Shown here piece after piece: positions 1-7,196 of a DNA stretch of 59,856 bases. The position numbers and the translations under genes were made by a program. The notes under the pieces were generated by a model. That model was given only the letters and a program-made list of their open reading frames with translations, was not told where the DNA came from and made no database searches. Numbering within the stretch: position 1 is the stretch's first letter; every line of letters starts with the position of its first letter. The DNA comes from Nitrosospira multiformis (GTDB taxonomy: Bacteria > Pseudomonadota > Gammaproteobacteria > Burkholderiales > Nitrosomonadaceae): assembly GCF_900110185.1 (NCBI RefSeq), contig NZ_FOCT01000017.1, positions 1 through 59,856 of the forward strand, written 5' to 3'.

Positions 1-36
1 TGGCGCCATCCTTCTCCTGCCACAATCCGCTGGCAG

Positions 37-270
37 GTGTGCGGGTGTAAGCGGTTAGCCCGCCAAACTTCCCCACAAGTTCGTCACGAACCTGCCGGTG
101 ATGAACCGATGACCGGTGCGCAAAAATCTTATCTAAGTACGTTAAGCGAAGAGGCTGGCGAAGAAATGGATGAAAATCTATCCAAAGCGGAGGCGGCAAA
201 GAAAATCGATGAGCTTCAGCTCTCGTATCAAGCCGCCAAGACTATCGGGTTTCGAGCACGGCCCAAGTGA
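37..270 (+). CDS. DUF3072-type small protein
   Basis: The part from about residue 25 (ATG at 109) to residue 60 matches the DUF3072 pattern as I remember it: a D-x-MTGAQ-x-SYL stretch, then LSEEAGE, then a KAEAAKKIDELQ helix. The function of DUF3072 is not known. The frame is open to the left edge of the window, so the GTG at 37 may not be the true start; the residues before the MTGAQ motif do not look like the usual family N-terminus, which suggests either a start outside the window or a damaged 5' end. The next gene faces the opposite way. Confidence 0.6.
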   Translation: MCGCKRLARQTSPQVRHEPAGDEPMTGAQKSYLSTLSEEAGEEMDENLSKAEAAKKIDELQLSYQAAKTIGFRARPK

Positions 271-393
271 CGATTCCAACCAAAGTCGAACACTTCCATT
301 TGAGTATGTCGATCTAGAGTACAGTACAAATGCACAGGACTGACCGCCCCTAGGGTGAGACGGCCAGCGTGGGACGAATACCTGCTGGTAATG

Positions 394-846
394 CTATTTA
401 ATCTCGATCCGTTTGGTGGTCTTTCCCTCCTTCTTGGGCAACGTTAGTTCCAGGGTGCCATTCTCATATTTAGCCTCGGCCCTGGTTTCGTCCACTTCGC
501 TCCCCAGCGTGAAGCTCCGGGAGGCCGATCCCTGCTGACATTCGCGAAAGATTACCCTTTCACCTTCCTTCTCTTCTCTTTCCTGCTTTGTCTCGCAACT
601 GATCGTGACGCGGTTGCCCTCCATCTGTACTTTGACGTCTTCTTTTTTTACCCCAGGGATTTCCGCACGAACATTATAGGCGTTATCTGTTTCCGTAAGA
701 TCCATCCTGATCTGCGGGGCGCTTTCCATATCCATCGAGAATGGCCGCATCCCGAAATTTCTGAACCATTCATCAATATTAAAGAAAGGGTCATAACGCA
801 TGATGTCGCCAGAAAGAGGGGAACGACGAACAATGTTGTTTGCCAT
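394..846 (-). CDS. Hsp20 family small heat-shock protein (copy 1)
   Basis: A 150-residue small heat-shock protein, an ATP-independent holdase that binds unfolding proteins in the cytosol. Residues 1-40 form the variable N-terminal arm (aromatic DPFFNIDEWF stretch). Residues about 43-150 are the alpha-crystallin domain, with AEIPGVKKEDV and the final LELTLPKK strand followed by an IEIK tail. A ribosome site (AAAGGAG) precedes the ATG. The gene, its roughly 120-base upstream region and about 80 bases downstream recur in inverted orientation at about 17436-18110. The other copy has eight extra residues in its N-terminal arm. Family assignment is firm; client range is unknown. Confidence 0.93.
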   Translation of the reverse strand: MANNIVRRSPLSGDIMRYDPFFNIDEWFRNFGMRPFSMDMESAPQIRMDLTETDNAYNVRAEIPGVKKEDVKVQMEGNRVTISCETKQEREEKEGERVIFRECQQGSASRSFTLGSEVDETRAEAKYENGTLELTLPKKEGKTTKRIEIK

Positions 847-940
847 GGCTTGCTCCTTTAATTCAAGTGTAAGTGAATGTAAATAGTCTCTGCTTTTACC
901 TCCCTCTACCTCGACCTAAAGACAATGAAGCTTGCCTATC

Positions 941-964
941 GGTTTCTATTTTTAGAGATTCGCA
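941..964 (-). promoter_or_regulatory. Conserved block upstream of hsp20 copy 1
   Basis: These 24 bases are identical to 17436-17459, upstream of the second hsp20. Between this block and each start codon lies a further well-conserved stretch (GTCGAGGTAGAGGGAGGTAA and TTTACATTCACTTACACTTG). The block holds an A/T-rich core (CTCTAAAAATAGAAA). Conservation in non-coding DNA suggests a promoter or a structured 5' leader, but recent duplication alone could also explain it. Confidence 0.45.
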
Positions 965-1009
965 CGGCATAAGGAGAACTCAGCCACGCTATCCTTCTGA
1001 ATCGTTTTG

Positions 1010-1374
1010 AAGGATCTCCCACACCGGTTGCATCTTCCGTTCGCCGGGACACATAGAGTTTGATGCTGATGTACCTGCCTCAATCAGTTTGAGCTGGACG
1101 CCATGCTTAAGCCTACTGATCCAGCGCCTTGCCCGTGACTCCGGTTCCTGATCAGTGCAAAATTGCCATGGGGCAACCCGCGAAACTTTGAAGCTCGCTC
1201 CAGTACACGCACAACATATTGTCCTGAAATGTCATGTTCAGATACCAGATCAATGGATTCCTTAGTGAAGTCATCAACGATGGTCAATGCCTTGATGCGT
1301 CTCCCATTTTCCAGCACATCACAGATGAAATCTATTGACTGGCTTGGCAATGCCAGTTGCTCACGCTCAACTGC
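1010..1374 (-). pseudogene. IS3 family transposase (OrfB integrase core) fragment
   Basis: Read on the minus strand, the translation gives SIDFICDVLENGRRIKALT, then IVDDFTKESIDLV and ISGQYVVRVLERASKFRG. This is the DDE integrase core of an IS3-group OrfB, which carries the first catalytic Asp in the (I/V)DDFT motif. After about 1180 the match continues only in other frames (TGKALDQ, then GVQLKLIEAG), so the copy has frameshifts and an in-frame stop. The 5' part is cut off at about 1375, where a different gene fragment begins. It cannot encode an active transposase. Confidence 0.8.
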
Positions 1375-1568
1375 TACAACCCCTTTAGTGATGAAAGCGT
1401 GCCTTGGACAAAGAAAGATCCGGCCTGCGAAGCTCCTACGAGCTGTCCGGAATCGTTTACCGCTGACGCTATGCTCGTCGCTCCGCCCAGGGTGCCGACA
1501 TCGGATACGAATGAGTGATTTTTATCTATTATAAAAGCATGTAGATAGGTACTAGAATCGATGCCCAT
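1374..1568 (-). pseudogene. HAF-repeat protein fragment
   Basis: Sixty-four residues that include HAFIIDKNHSFVSDVGTLGG and then AVNDSGQLVG. This is the pattern of HAF repeats (a His-Ala-Phe triad followed by DLGTLGG and INxxGxVVG) found in exported proteins, often with a PEP-CTERM anchor. Only about one and a half repeats are left, with no signal peptide and no anchor. The fragment stops at the junction with the IS3 remnant, so the IS probably disrupted the gene. The original function is unknown. Confidence 0.55.
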
Positions 1569-1801
1569 TTCCCACTACCTATCCTAAAAACGAACGTTTT
1601 TTATGGATAGAATTCAGTTCTCCTCTACTCTATGCTTTAAAAAGCAGCCGTTCGCGTATTAGGGGCTATTCCCCTACCATTTCCTGCTGAAAGCACAATA
1701 TCCCCGACCAATAATAGGAGGATGAATTGATACGAAAACTTGTCTTTACTGCCCTTGTTGCGTGGGTTGCACGCAGAATTTCCCGCAGTGGCCTAAGGGA
1801 T
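1569..1801. other. Intergenic stretch, nothing recognised
   Basis: A/T-rich at the left end, where a CCTAAAAACGAACGTTTTTTATGG stretch contains an AACGTT palindrome. I see no convincing gene. It separates the HAF fragment from the tandem repeat. Confidence 0.4.
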
Positions 1802-1872
1802 CGCCGAAGTCCCGGAGATCGCCGTAGCCCCGAGGACCGCCGTAGCCTCGGGGATCGCCGCAGTTGAGGGAC
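1802..1872. repeat. 18-bp tandem repeat, four imperfect copies
   Basis: Four head-to-tail units begin with CGCCG at 1802, 1820, 1838 and 1856 (the last is 17 bases). Units differ at a few positions. In one minus-strand frame they read as repeats of an LRRSPG-like hexapeptide. No intact gene contains them, so this is probably a decayed low-complexity segment. Confidence 0.75.
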
Positions 1873-1999
1873 CGCGCTGATCGGATACCTTAGGTAGATT
1901 TGCCGTGATTGCTTCTTGCTTCGAGCATGGCACCTGCAATGGCGTATGTCGAATGACAATCTTTCGTGGATGAACTAGACCCAACGCTTTCAAGGTGGA

Positions 2000-2377
2000 T
2001 TGGATGACTGGCAGTGATTAAAGGCGGGGCACACTCAGTTCCTTGCTGGTCGTTATCCTGATGTTGACGTCCTGCCGCGCCTGCGACCGTTCTAATCAGT
2101 GTAAAGAGCCGCACAGGCTTGCCAAGGTATTCCTGGAAACCTGCCTTGATCGCTTTGGTCTGCGCTTCGTCCTTGCCTAGGACAGAGAGCGCAATGGTAG
2201 GGCGTTTCCGCCTTTGTCCGCCGGCAAATTGCGCGCGGCTTTAATGAACTGGTAGTCATTCACCTGTGGCATGTTAAGGTCGCAGACGATCACATCTGGC
2301 TGGTGCGCCTGCACTCTTATGTATGTACTTACGGTACACCCCATCCTGACAAATCTGCCTGACACTTTTCCTGTCAT
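2000..2377 (-). pseudogene. Response-regulator receiver domain relic 1
   Basis: On the minus strand, 2377 down to about 2200 gives RVQAHQPDVIVCDLNMPQVN and then DYQFIKAARNLPADKGG. This is the receiver core with the phospho-acceptor Asp in a D-L-N-M-P motif. After a frameshift near 2195 the match continues as PTIALSVLGKDEAQTKAIKA then GFQEYLGKPV and LIRTVAGAAG, the C-terminal half with the conserved Lys-Pro. The N-terminal DD box is missing. The sequence resembles receiver domains at the end of hybrid histidine kinases. Two related relics lie at 12235-12378 and 57545-58034. Confidence 0.8.
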
Positions 2378-2401
2378 TTTGTGTCAATTTAGAATTATAA
2401 A

Positions 2402-2848
2402 TTATATTAGTTGACACTCACTAATGAAGGTCATAGACTCCACCCTGACATTATTAGCAGGCAGCATAGCCTCAAACTGAACATCTCGTATAAGTTTCGG
2501 AAGTTTGGTAATCGACATCTGATGAATGTAGCAAGCTTTTGAGGTACTTGCCATGAGTTCGACAAACTCAGCGAGTTTCATTTTTCGCCCGTGATCTGTA
2601 GCACGCAGGGCGTAAGGTGAGCCAGTTTTCGGCAAATTGACAGTTGCAGTCACCTCGAGGGCGCCGTAACGGTCAGCAAAATAGCTGGGCGTCCATTCCT
2701 CAAGTGCCTTCCATGAATTGAGTAAGCCAACGGCAATCAGCGGACTTCTCGCACCCGCAAGATGTATTCCCAGTTCCTCTGGCGTTTGGAAGGAGACCCG
2801 TGGGATGGATTGAAATATTATCTCTCCCAATGTATTTGTCATGGGCAC
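2402..2848 (-). CDS. Truncated cupin-8/JmjC-like protein
   Basis: 148 residues that align with residues about 37-155 of the protein encoded just upstream at 2893-3888. Shared positions include IPR at the start, the SP/TPLI segment, NLP, a MKL(A/E) segment and a CYxHQ(M/R)xI segment. It stops before the region that in its neighbour carries the iron-binding HxD motif and the distal His, so it cannot be a working oxygenase. It looks like the N-terminal half of a tandem paralogue that lost its catalytic half, with an unrelated tail after about residue 130. It could be translated, but I infer decay. Confidence 0.6.
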   Translation of the reverse strand: MPMTNTLGEIIFQSIPRVSFQTPEELGIHLAGARSPLIAVGLLNSWKALEEWTPSYFADRYGALEVTATVNLPKTGSPYALRATDHGRKMKLAEFVELMASTSKACYIHQMSITKLPKLIRDVQFEAMLPANNVRVESMTFISECQLI

Positions 2849-2892
2849 CCATCCGATATTGATGGAAACCTGAAAAGATGTTCAGCCTTTTC

Positions 2893-3888
2893 CTAACGCT
2901 TTAATCGCCACCCAATTATCTTGTCGTAATAATAAGCACCTGATGGACGTCCTGTATGGAGATAGGTTTTATGTGGTCTCCCCAGAATCCCGTTCCAGAT
3001 GAAATCACGGGTTAAGACCAATAACGACAATGGGCCGGCGGAAAGTATTGCGGGAATTTGCTCATTCCAGGGGGCCGTTGGGCCAAACCAAAAGTTTATG
3101 GAAATAGATGGGTCCAACGAGCGGACGAAGTGCCACCACATCCGTGGTATGAACAATAATTCGCCAGGTTGCAATATCGCGTGCCACATCCGCACTTTCT
3201 TCAATTGCGGCTGTTTATTGAGGTCCATGTTCTCGACATCTATTTTGCTCTTGTCGATATTGCGCCGAAACTGGTTTAGCTTGCTACGCTCTTCGGGGGG
3301 GCAACATAAAACCCATTTTTGGCCTTGAATTTGTCCAAGTAAGTTATCTCGCCGATCGAAATGAAGACCAGATCGAGTACCCTTTGATCCTATCCATAGA
3401 TTTATGGACGGTCTATGTCTGGGATGGGGCGGGACAATCTCCTCAAAGTTTACATCTCTTTCAGCACTTGGAAAAAAACTGATTGGTCGCTGATGCGTAT
3501 AGCAGGGCTTGGCATTTGGTTGTTTGATGAGATCGACAATATCCTCCAGCTTCATCATCTGGTGGTGATTCTGGTTAGCCTGGTCATAGACCGCCCCTTT
3601 ATCTGGAAGATTAATGGATGCCGGCAGTGATACATTGCCATATGTTTCTCTGAAGTACTCCAAATTCCACAGTTTCATTGCGGGCCATTCGATCATTTTA
3701 TTAGTGAGTATGACCGGGGTTTTGGAACCTCTGAGATGCTGCTCAAATTCCCAGGAGGAATTGAAATTCATCCTCGGAATCTCGCCTTCAATAACTGTGG
3801 CTAGTGCGGCGAGTGCAGAAGAATCGCACGGAGCCACCTTTTCCAGTGCTAATCGTTCAATTTCATTCATCGCTGCTCCAATTGCCAT
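2893..3888 (-). CDS. Cupin-8/JmjC-like Fe(II)/2-oxoglutarate oxygenase
   Basis: 331 residues. The likely iron ligands are visible: His176 and Asp178 (SGLHFDRRDN) and His253 (PRMWWHFV). The spacing, the GQxxGxKxW-like GQIQGQKWVLCCPP strand and the PGELLFIPRMWWH segment fit the cupin-8 family, related to FIH and JmjC hydroxylases, which hydroxylate protein or small-molecule substrates using 2-oxoglutarate and oxygen. The substrate is unknown. Met7 (MNEIERL) is a possible alternative start. A truncated paralogue follows directly downstream on the same strand, so this was probably a tandem pair. An IS6 remnant lies about 90 bases upstream. Confidence 0.8.
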   Translation of the reverse strand: MAIGAAMNEIERLALEKVAPCDSSALAALATVIEGEIPRMNFNSSWEFEQHLRGSKTPVILTNKMIEWPAMKLWNLEYFRETYGNVSLPASINLPDKGAVYDQANQNHHQMMKLEDIVDLIKQPNAKPCYTHQRPISFFPSAERDVNFEEIVPPHPRHRPSINLWIGSKGTRSGLHFDRRDNLLGQIQGQKWVLCCPPEERSKLNQFRRNIDKSKIDVENMDLNKQPQLKKVRMWHAILQPGELLFIPRMWWHFVRSLDPSISINFWFGPTAPWNEQIPAILSAGPLSLLVLTRDFIWNGILGRPHKTYLHTGRPSGAYYYDKIIGWRLKR

Positions 3889-3976
3889 TCAACATACCGA
3901 CCATCATGTCAAGCTCCTGTCGTTTAAGATCTTGGTGTACAGGAAGACATATGAGATTGGCATAAAGATAGGCTGC

Positions 3977-4048
3977 TTATTTACAATACCATCGGACACA
4001 ACCCAGAATCATCTCCCCACGAAAATGACGCCACTTAAAATCTGACAT
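3977..4048 (-). pseudogene. IS6 family transposase, N-terminal fragment
   Basis: Starting at an ATG at 4048 the minus strand reads MSDFKWRHFRGEMIL and then GCVRWYCK before a stop. This is the start of an IS6-family (IS26-like) DDE transposase. The left terminal inverted repeat lies 49 bases upstream at 4097-4110. The remaining transposase of about 210 residues is gone, so this is a decayed end of the element. Confidence 0.8.
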
Positions 4049-4096
4049 TTGAGGATCTGTTCTGAAAAACACAATGGTGTACCTGGCTTCTTATTT

Positions 4097-4110
4097 TTTG
4101 CAACAGAGCC
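4097..4110. repeat. IS6-family terminal inverted repeat
   Basis: On the minus strand this reads GGCTCTGTTGCAAA, the classic end of IS6/IS26-type elements. It sits at the expected place before the transposase fragment at 3977-4048. The other end of the element was not found. Confidence 0.75.
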
Positions 4111-4330
4111 GTATTTTCTGGTCTCGGATGTTCGAAAAGCCATCGTCACAGATAACATTGTAGCTGGAGGCATGATGGTGGTCGATGGCAATTTTGATGG
4201 ATCGTCCACGACAACCTTTTGGTTGACTCCCCCCAATGTAGCCTTTTCCTGGTCGCGCAGGCAGGCGAGACGATAACTGCCTCGATCAAGAGCAACATGA
4301 TTAGAAATGCGGATTAGAGGAATGCGTGTG

Positions 4331-4367
4331 CCTTCAGCGGCTTGTCCGCTGCAATGCTTTGTTAGGG
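4331..4367 (-). other. Half of an attC-like site
   Basis: On the minus strand CCCTAAC is followed by AAAGCATTGCAGCGGACAAG and CCGCTG, so CAGCGG and CCGCTG can pair (4335-4340 with 4346-4351). This is how the R''-L'' half of many integron attC sites looks. It also supplies the last codons of the upstream gene, giving the ALQRTSR tail common in cassette-borne proteins. The second half (L'-R') is not seen, so the site seems truncated. Confidence 0.45.
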
Positions 4368-4849
4368 GAAATCTGTAAAATCTCAGCATGAGCCAACCTT
4401 AGTAACTCATTAAACTCAAACTGAACTGATTTAATTTCTTCGAAGTTAGACTGCCTTGTTCGTAATAAGCTAGCAACCAACCTAATTAGCTCTTCCTGCT
4501 TGGCCTTAACCTCTTTACCTTTCGTGGGAGCAAACTGTAAGTAATTTTGCATTTCCCAATCTAGAAACTGAATCAGTCGGATCTTATCCCTCAAAGAAAT
4601 CTCCTTTTGCTCGTGCTCAACTTCCCAGCCTGGGAGCTTTTCATGGGCTATCTGCCCAAGCGCGAAAATGTTTGCTAAACATTCAGAAACTGCAACATTG
4701 AAATCATGAGAAATTCCTAAGAGTTTTTTGGCCCACCAATTTTGCCATTCTTGCTCCTTAGATAGAGCAACTTTATTTCTCTCTAGAGTCCTATTAATTA
4801 ATATCCCCAAAATCAGAATAACTAGGGGAGTTAGTCCGGAAACTACCAT
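4334..4849 (-). CDS. Hypothetical membrane-anchored protein, cassette-like
   Basis: 171 residues. Residues about 4-20 (LTPLVILILGILI) form one membrane helix; the rest is charged and helical (KEISLRDKIRLIQF, KAKQEELIRLVASL) and probably cytosolic. I do not recognise a domain. The C-terminus ends in NKALQRTSR, a tail made by translation into an attC-like repeat and often seen in integron cassette proteins. An attC-like hairpin lies 40 bases upstream (4890-4949) and a half-site at the 3' end, with both in the orientation expected for one gene cassette. No integrase is in the window. Ribosome site is weak. Confidence 0.55.
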   Translation of the reverse strand: MVVSGLTPLVILILGILINRTLERNKVALSKEQEWQNWWAKKLLGISHDFNVAVSECLANIFALGQIAHEKLPGWEVEHEQKEISLRDKIRLIQFLDWEMQNYLQFAPTKGKEVKAKQEELIRLVASLLRTRQSNFEEIKSVQFEFNELLRLAHAEILQISPNKALQRTSR

Positions 4850-4889
4850 TTACTACTTCTAATTCTTGCTCTGTCATCCTTGTTTCCTC

Positions 4890-4949
4890 CCCTAACGTCG
4901 CAAATCAGCTGCGCCGCTTTTTGGCATCGGCTGATTTACCTTGTTAGCC
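4890..4949 (-). other. attC-like imperfect palindrome
   Basis: Sixty bases bounded by CCCTAAC (4890-4896) and GTTAGCC (4943-4949), with the inner arms AAATCAGC (4902-4909) and GCTGATTT (4930-4937). This is the R''-L''-L'-R' layout of an integron recombination site. In the gene's direction it ends in GTTAGGG directly before the cassette-like gene at 4334-4849. The match to the GTTRRRY core is not perfect at one end. Confidence 0.5.
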
Positions 4950-5035
4950 ATTTCAAAGCCTGGAATGGCTTCAGCAAGGCTGCTCCATATGACACCCCCT
5001 TTATCAAGAGACGTTCTAGATTATCTGTTCCGCCA

Positions 5036-5124
5036 TTAAGCTCTAACTCCATTAAACTTCAGAAATCCAATAATTTGCTCATCCGGAAATCGCTTCTTCA
5101 TGTCCGTTCTCCTCTCGAAAAACG
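5036..5124 (-). pseudogene. IS3 family OrfA start fragment with leader
   Basis: From the ATG at 5101 the minus strand reads MKKRFPDEQIIGFLK and then runs into unrelated sequence and a stop. That is the opening of a common IS3-group OrfA (MKKRF-x-xEQIIGFLK). The leader before it, CGTTTTTCGAGAGGAGAA (5107-5124 on the complement), is found again at 9473-9490 joined to a traG fragment. Only this end of the element is left here. Confidence 0.7.
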
Positions 5125-5444
5125 ATTAAGTCCTTAAACTGCTGTAAATCGGGGGTGTAGGTAGCCACCGCTTTGGTTCGGTAAGATGGCGTTATCGAGA
5201 CGTTGATCATTACTGAAAGTAGTAATAGTGATTTGAGTAATATTAGAAGAAAGTTTGGTTAATGGAACAGATTACGAGTGTTTCCCGTATGAACGGCAAC
5301 GTCATGCACACATTTTTGCTCTTGAGAAAACGTAGCAAAACCTCTCCATTTTGCAACATAAGAATCAAAAGGAGTCATATTTCCGTCTAAAAAGTACTAT
5401 TTTTAAAAAAATAAATAAACAATCCTCCTTATGGACGTTTCCTG
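5125..5444. other. A/T-rich intergenic region
   Basis: No gene seen. The right part is very A/T-rich (a run of T and A at about 5395-5420), which fits a promoter region for the exported protein that follows, but I cannot name -35/-10 boxes with confidence. Confidence 0.35.
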
Positions 5445-6176
5445 ATGAAAATTAAATTCTTCATCATCGGTCTAGGCCTCTTAATATTATTTCCGTCACC
5501 CCCCTCTCTGGCAGAGAGAGGGATTTTAGGAGGTTTACTCGGCCTTAGTGGCTGCATTAAGGGGTGCAGGGAAGAGGACTCGAAGCGTTCTGAGTCAAGC
5601 TGTAGTCGATTCTGCAGGTGTACTCTTGAATTTGACTCAGCTGATTTGATTAAATGGATAACTAAAAAAAACATGGGGGAAGCTGCTAGTACTGCTTCTT
5701 ATCAGGCAATGACTTGTCGAGCTCAAGTTTGGCCAGATGTTTACACTCCGCCGCCATCACCTACACAAGAACAGCAAAACGAACCGAAAAAGCTCTCTGG
5801 AGACGAAGCACCACTTTCAAAACAAACGGTTGACTTCATCGACGTAGCCATGCTTGGCCCCAAACTACAACCGCTCGTGCGCCAAGCAACAACGGAAGGA
5901 ATTAGCAATCATCGATACAACCGAATAACTTGCGTTTATGGACCCTACAAGCAAAGAGAAGATGGAGAGAGTGTTGTGTCCCATTTCAGCTTTTGGTACC
6001 GCTCCCTTCCAGGTGATTTTGTTGATTGGAAAAAGCAAGACAGCGAGATGACCTTGCTTCGAATGGGCGGCGTCGCCACAGTTAATGAATGTCCTGCGAA
6101 GCTTAGCGAGGCCGAAGCTATACACGCGGCGGGGCGTCAGAGGTACGAGAGCGAGAAGCAGCTGAATCCCCCCTGA
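5445..6176 (+). CDS. Exported cysteine-containing hypothetical protein
   Basis: 243 residues with a clear signal peptide (KIKF, hydrophobic IIGLGLLILF, cleavage near SLA-ER at residue 23). Cysteines cluster at residues 37, 41, 53, 57 and 59, with another at 91, suggesting disulfides or a metal site. A proline/glutamine-rich linker (about 102-115) joins to a C-terminal half with WYRSLPG and a helical tail. No domain is recognised. It is flanked by IS remnants on both sides, so it is probably accessory DNA. Confidence 0.6.
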   Translation: MKIKFFIIGLGLLILFPSPPSLAERGILGGLLGLSGCIKGCREEDSKRSESSCSRFCRCTLEFDSADLIKWITKKNMGEAASTASYQAMTCRAQVWPDVYTPPPSPTQEQQNEPKKLSGDEAPLSKQTVDFIDVAMLGPKLQPLVRQATTEGISNHRYNRITCVYGPYKQREDGESVVSHFSFWYRSLPGDFVDWKKQDSEMTLLRMGGVATVNECPAKLSEAEAIHAAGRQRYESEKQLNPP

Positions 6177-6180
6177 ACCT

Positions 6181-6466
6181 GTAGACACTCCGAAGCTTTA
6201 AACTAAGGCATGAAGGAGGAGTCATGAGCAGCAAGCGTTATCCCGAAGAATTCAAGATTGAGACGGTGAAGCAGATCACCGAGAGGAGGCACCCAGTGGC
6301 GGAGGTGGCCAGCAGGATTGGTGTTTCCCAGCATAGTTTGTACGCATGGCTCAACGCTACAGTCTGCCAGGGAGTGAAGACAGCGACCTCCGGGGTCAGG
6401 CAGAAGAAATTCGTCGTCTGAAAGCGGAACTGAAGCGTGTCAGCGGGAGCGCGACATTCTAAAAAA
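6181..6466 (+). pseudogene. IS3 family OrfA, frameshifted
   Basis: The ATG at 6224, after a good AAGGAGGA ribosome site, starts an IS3-group OrfA: KRYPEEFKIETVKQ, then VASRIGVSQHSLYAWLN (helix-turn-helix). After about 6356 the match moves to another frame (EEIRRLKAELKRV) and again near 6445 (ERDILK-like). At least two frameshifts are needed, so it is dead. The sequence TGTAGACACTCC before it (about 6180) may be the left end of the element. No OrfB follows; a 9-bp tandem repeat begins where the reading breaks off. Confidence 0.75.
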
Positions 6467-6517
6467 CGGCTCCCACGGCTCCCACGGCTCCCACGGCTCC
6501 CACGGCTCCCACGGCTC
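6467..6517. repeat. 9-bp tandem repeat, 5.7 copies
   Basis: The unit CGGCTCCCA occurs five times without error (6467-6511) followed by CGGCTC. It lies in the tail of the IS3 OrfA remnant. Exact identity of the units implies recent expansion by slippage, so copy number may vary between strains. Confidence 0.9.
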
Positions 6518-6727
6518 GCAGCGCCCCTTATGGATAGAAACATCAGGCGGGTACACTGCTATAACGCGAGGACAGTGGCCGTCAGCTTCTTGGGGCATCG
6601 ACCCCGTCAAAAAACCTGGCCCAGGGGAAGCTGCGGACCCATCTGTGGTGGCATCTTCGATGACCCCGTTTAGGAAATTGATTTAATCCGAGTCCCCGTC
6701 CTGCGTCCTTACTCTTTAGGAGGGATC

Positions 6728-6838
6728 ATGTCAGGAAATAGAACGAAGCCCAATCCCGTAGGGCTACCCATTGTTCATGAGTTTGCCGCAGGCATCGACA
6801 TTGGGTCTCGATTCCATATCGTCGCAGTTAGCCCATGA
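6728..6838 (+). pseudogene. IS110 family transposase, N-terminal fragment
   Basis: Thirty-six codons after an AGGAGGG ribosome site: MSGNRTKPNPVG, then HEFAAGIDIGSRFHIVAVSP and a stop. The AGIDIGSxxHxVAV segment contains the first acidic residue of the DEDD active site of IS110-type transposases. The other 300 or so residues are missing. A separate element from the IS3 and IS6 remnants nearby. Confidence 0.8.
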
Positions 6839-7196
6839 TCAATTTGCTCTCACACAGTTTAAAAGTGATGTGATAGGGCATCGATCAAAAATCAAAAACG
6901 TATTTAGTGATAGGCTTTTTGGGGGATTATTGACCTCTCATTAGAGCTAGATCTAGTGAGAGATCGGCCTTGCTCGCTCACACCTTGTCTTCGTTAAAGC
7001 TCGAGCAGCAAAAGTTAGCAGGGATACCATTTCTTGGCTACTCCGGGGGTACTGCAGTTAGGGGTTAAGGTGCTTAATATATAAATAAAAAATTATGATC
7101 ACAATAAAAACACTTGAATCTTATTTATAGTAATACTGAGTACAATGTTCCAATGTCATAGGGCTCCAACCATAAATTAAGAGATCAAGGATTGAA
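6839..7196. other. Intergenic region with inverted repeat
   Basis: No gene seen. An imperfect inverted repeat spans 6935-6962 (CTCTCATTAG and CTAGTGAGAG around AGCTAGAT). The A/T-rich part at about 7075-7150 probably carries the promoter of the S9 peptidase gene. Confidence 0.4.

Noticed and set aside
4009..4389. 126-codon minus-strand frame
   Set aside because: It runs across an IS6 terminal repeat and into the attC-like half-site, and its translation matches nothing. It is a chance frame made by joined fragments.
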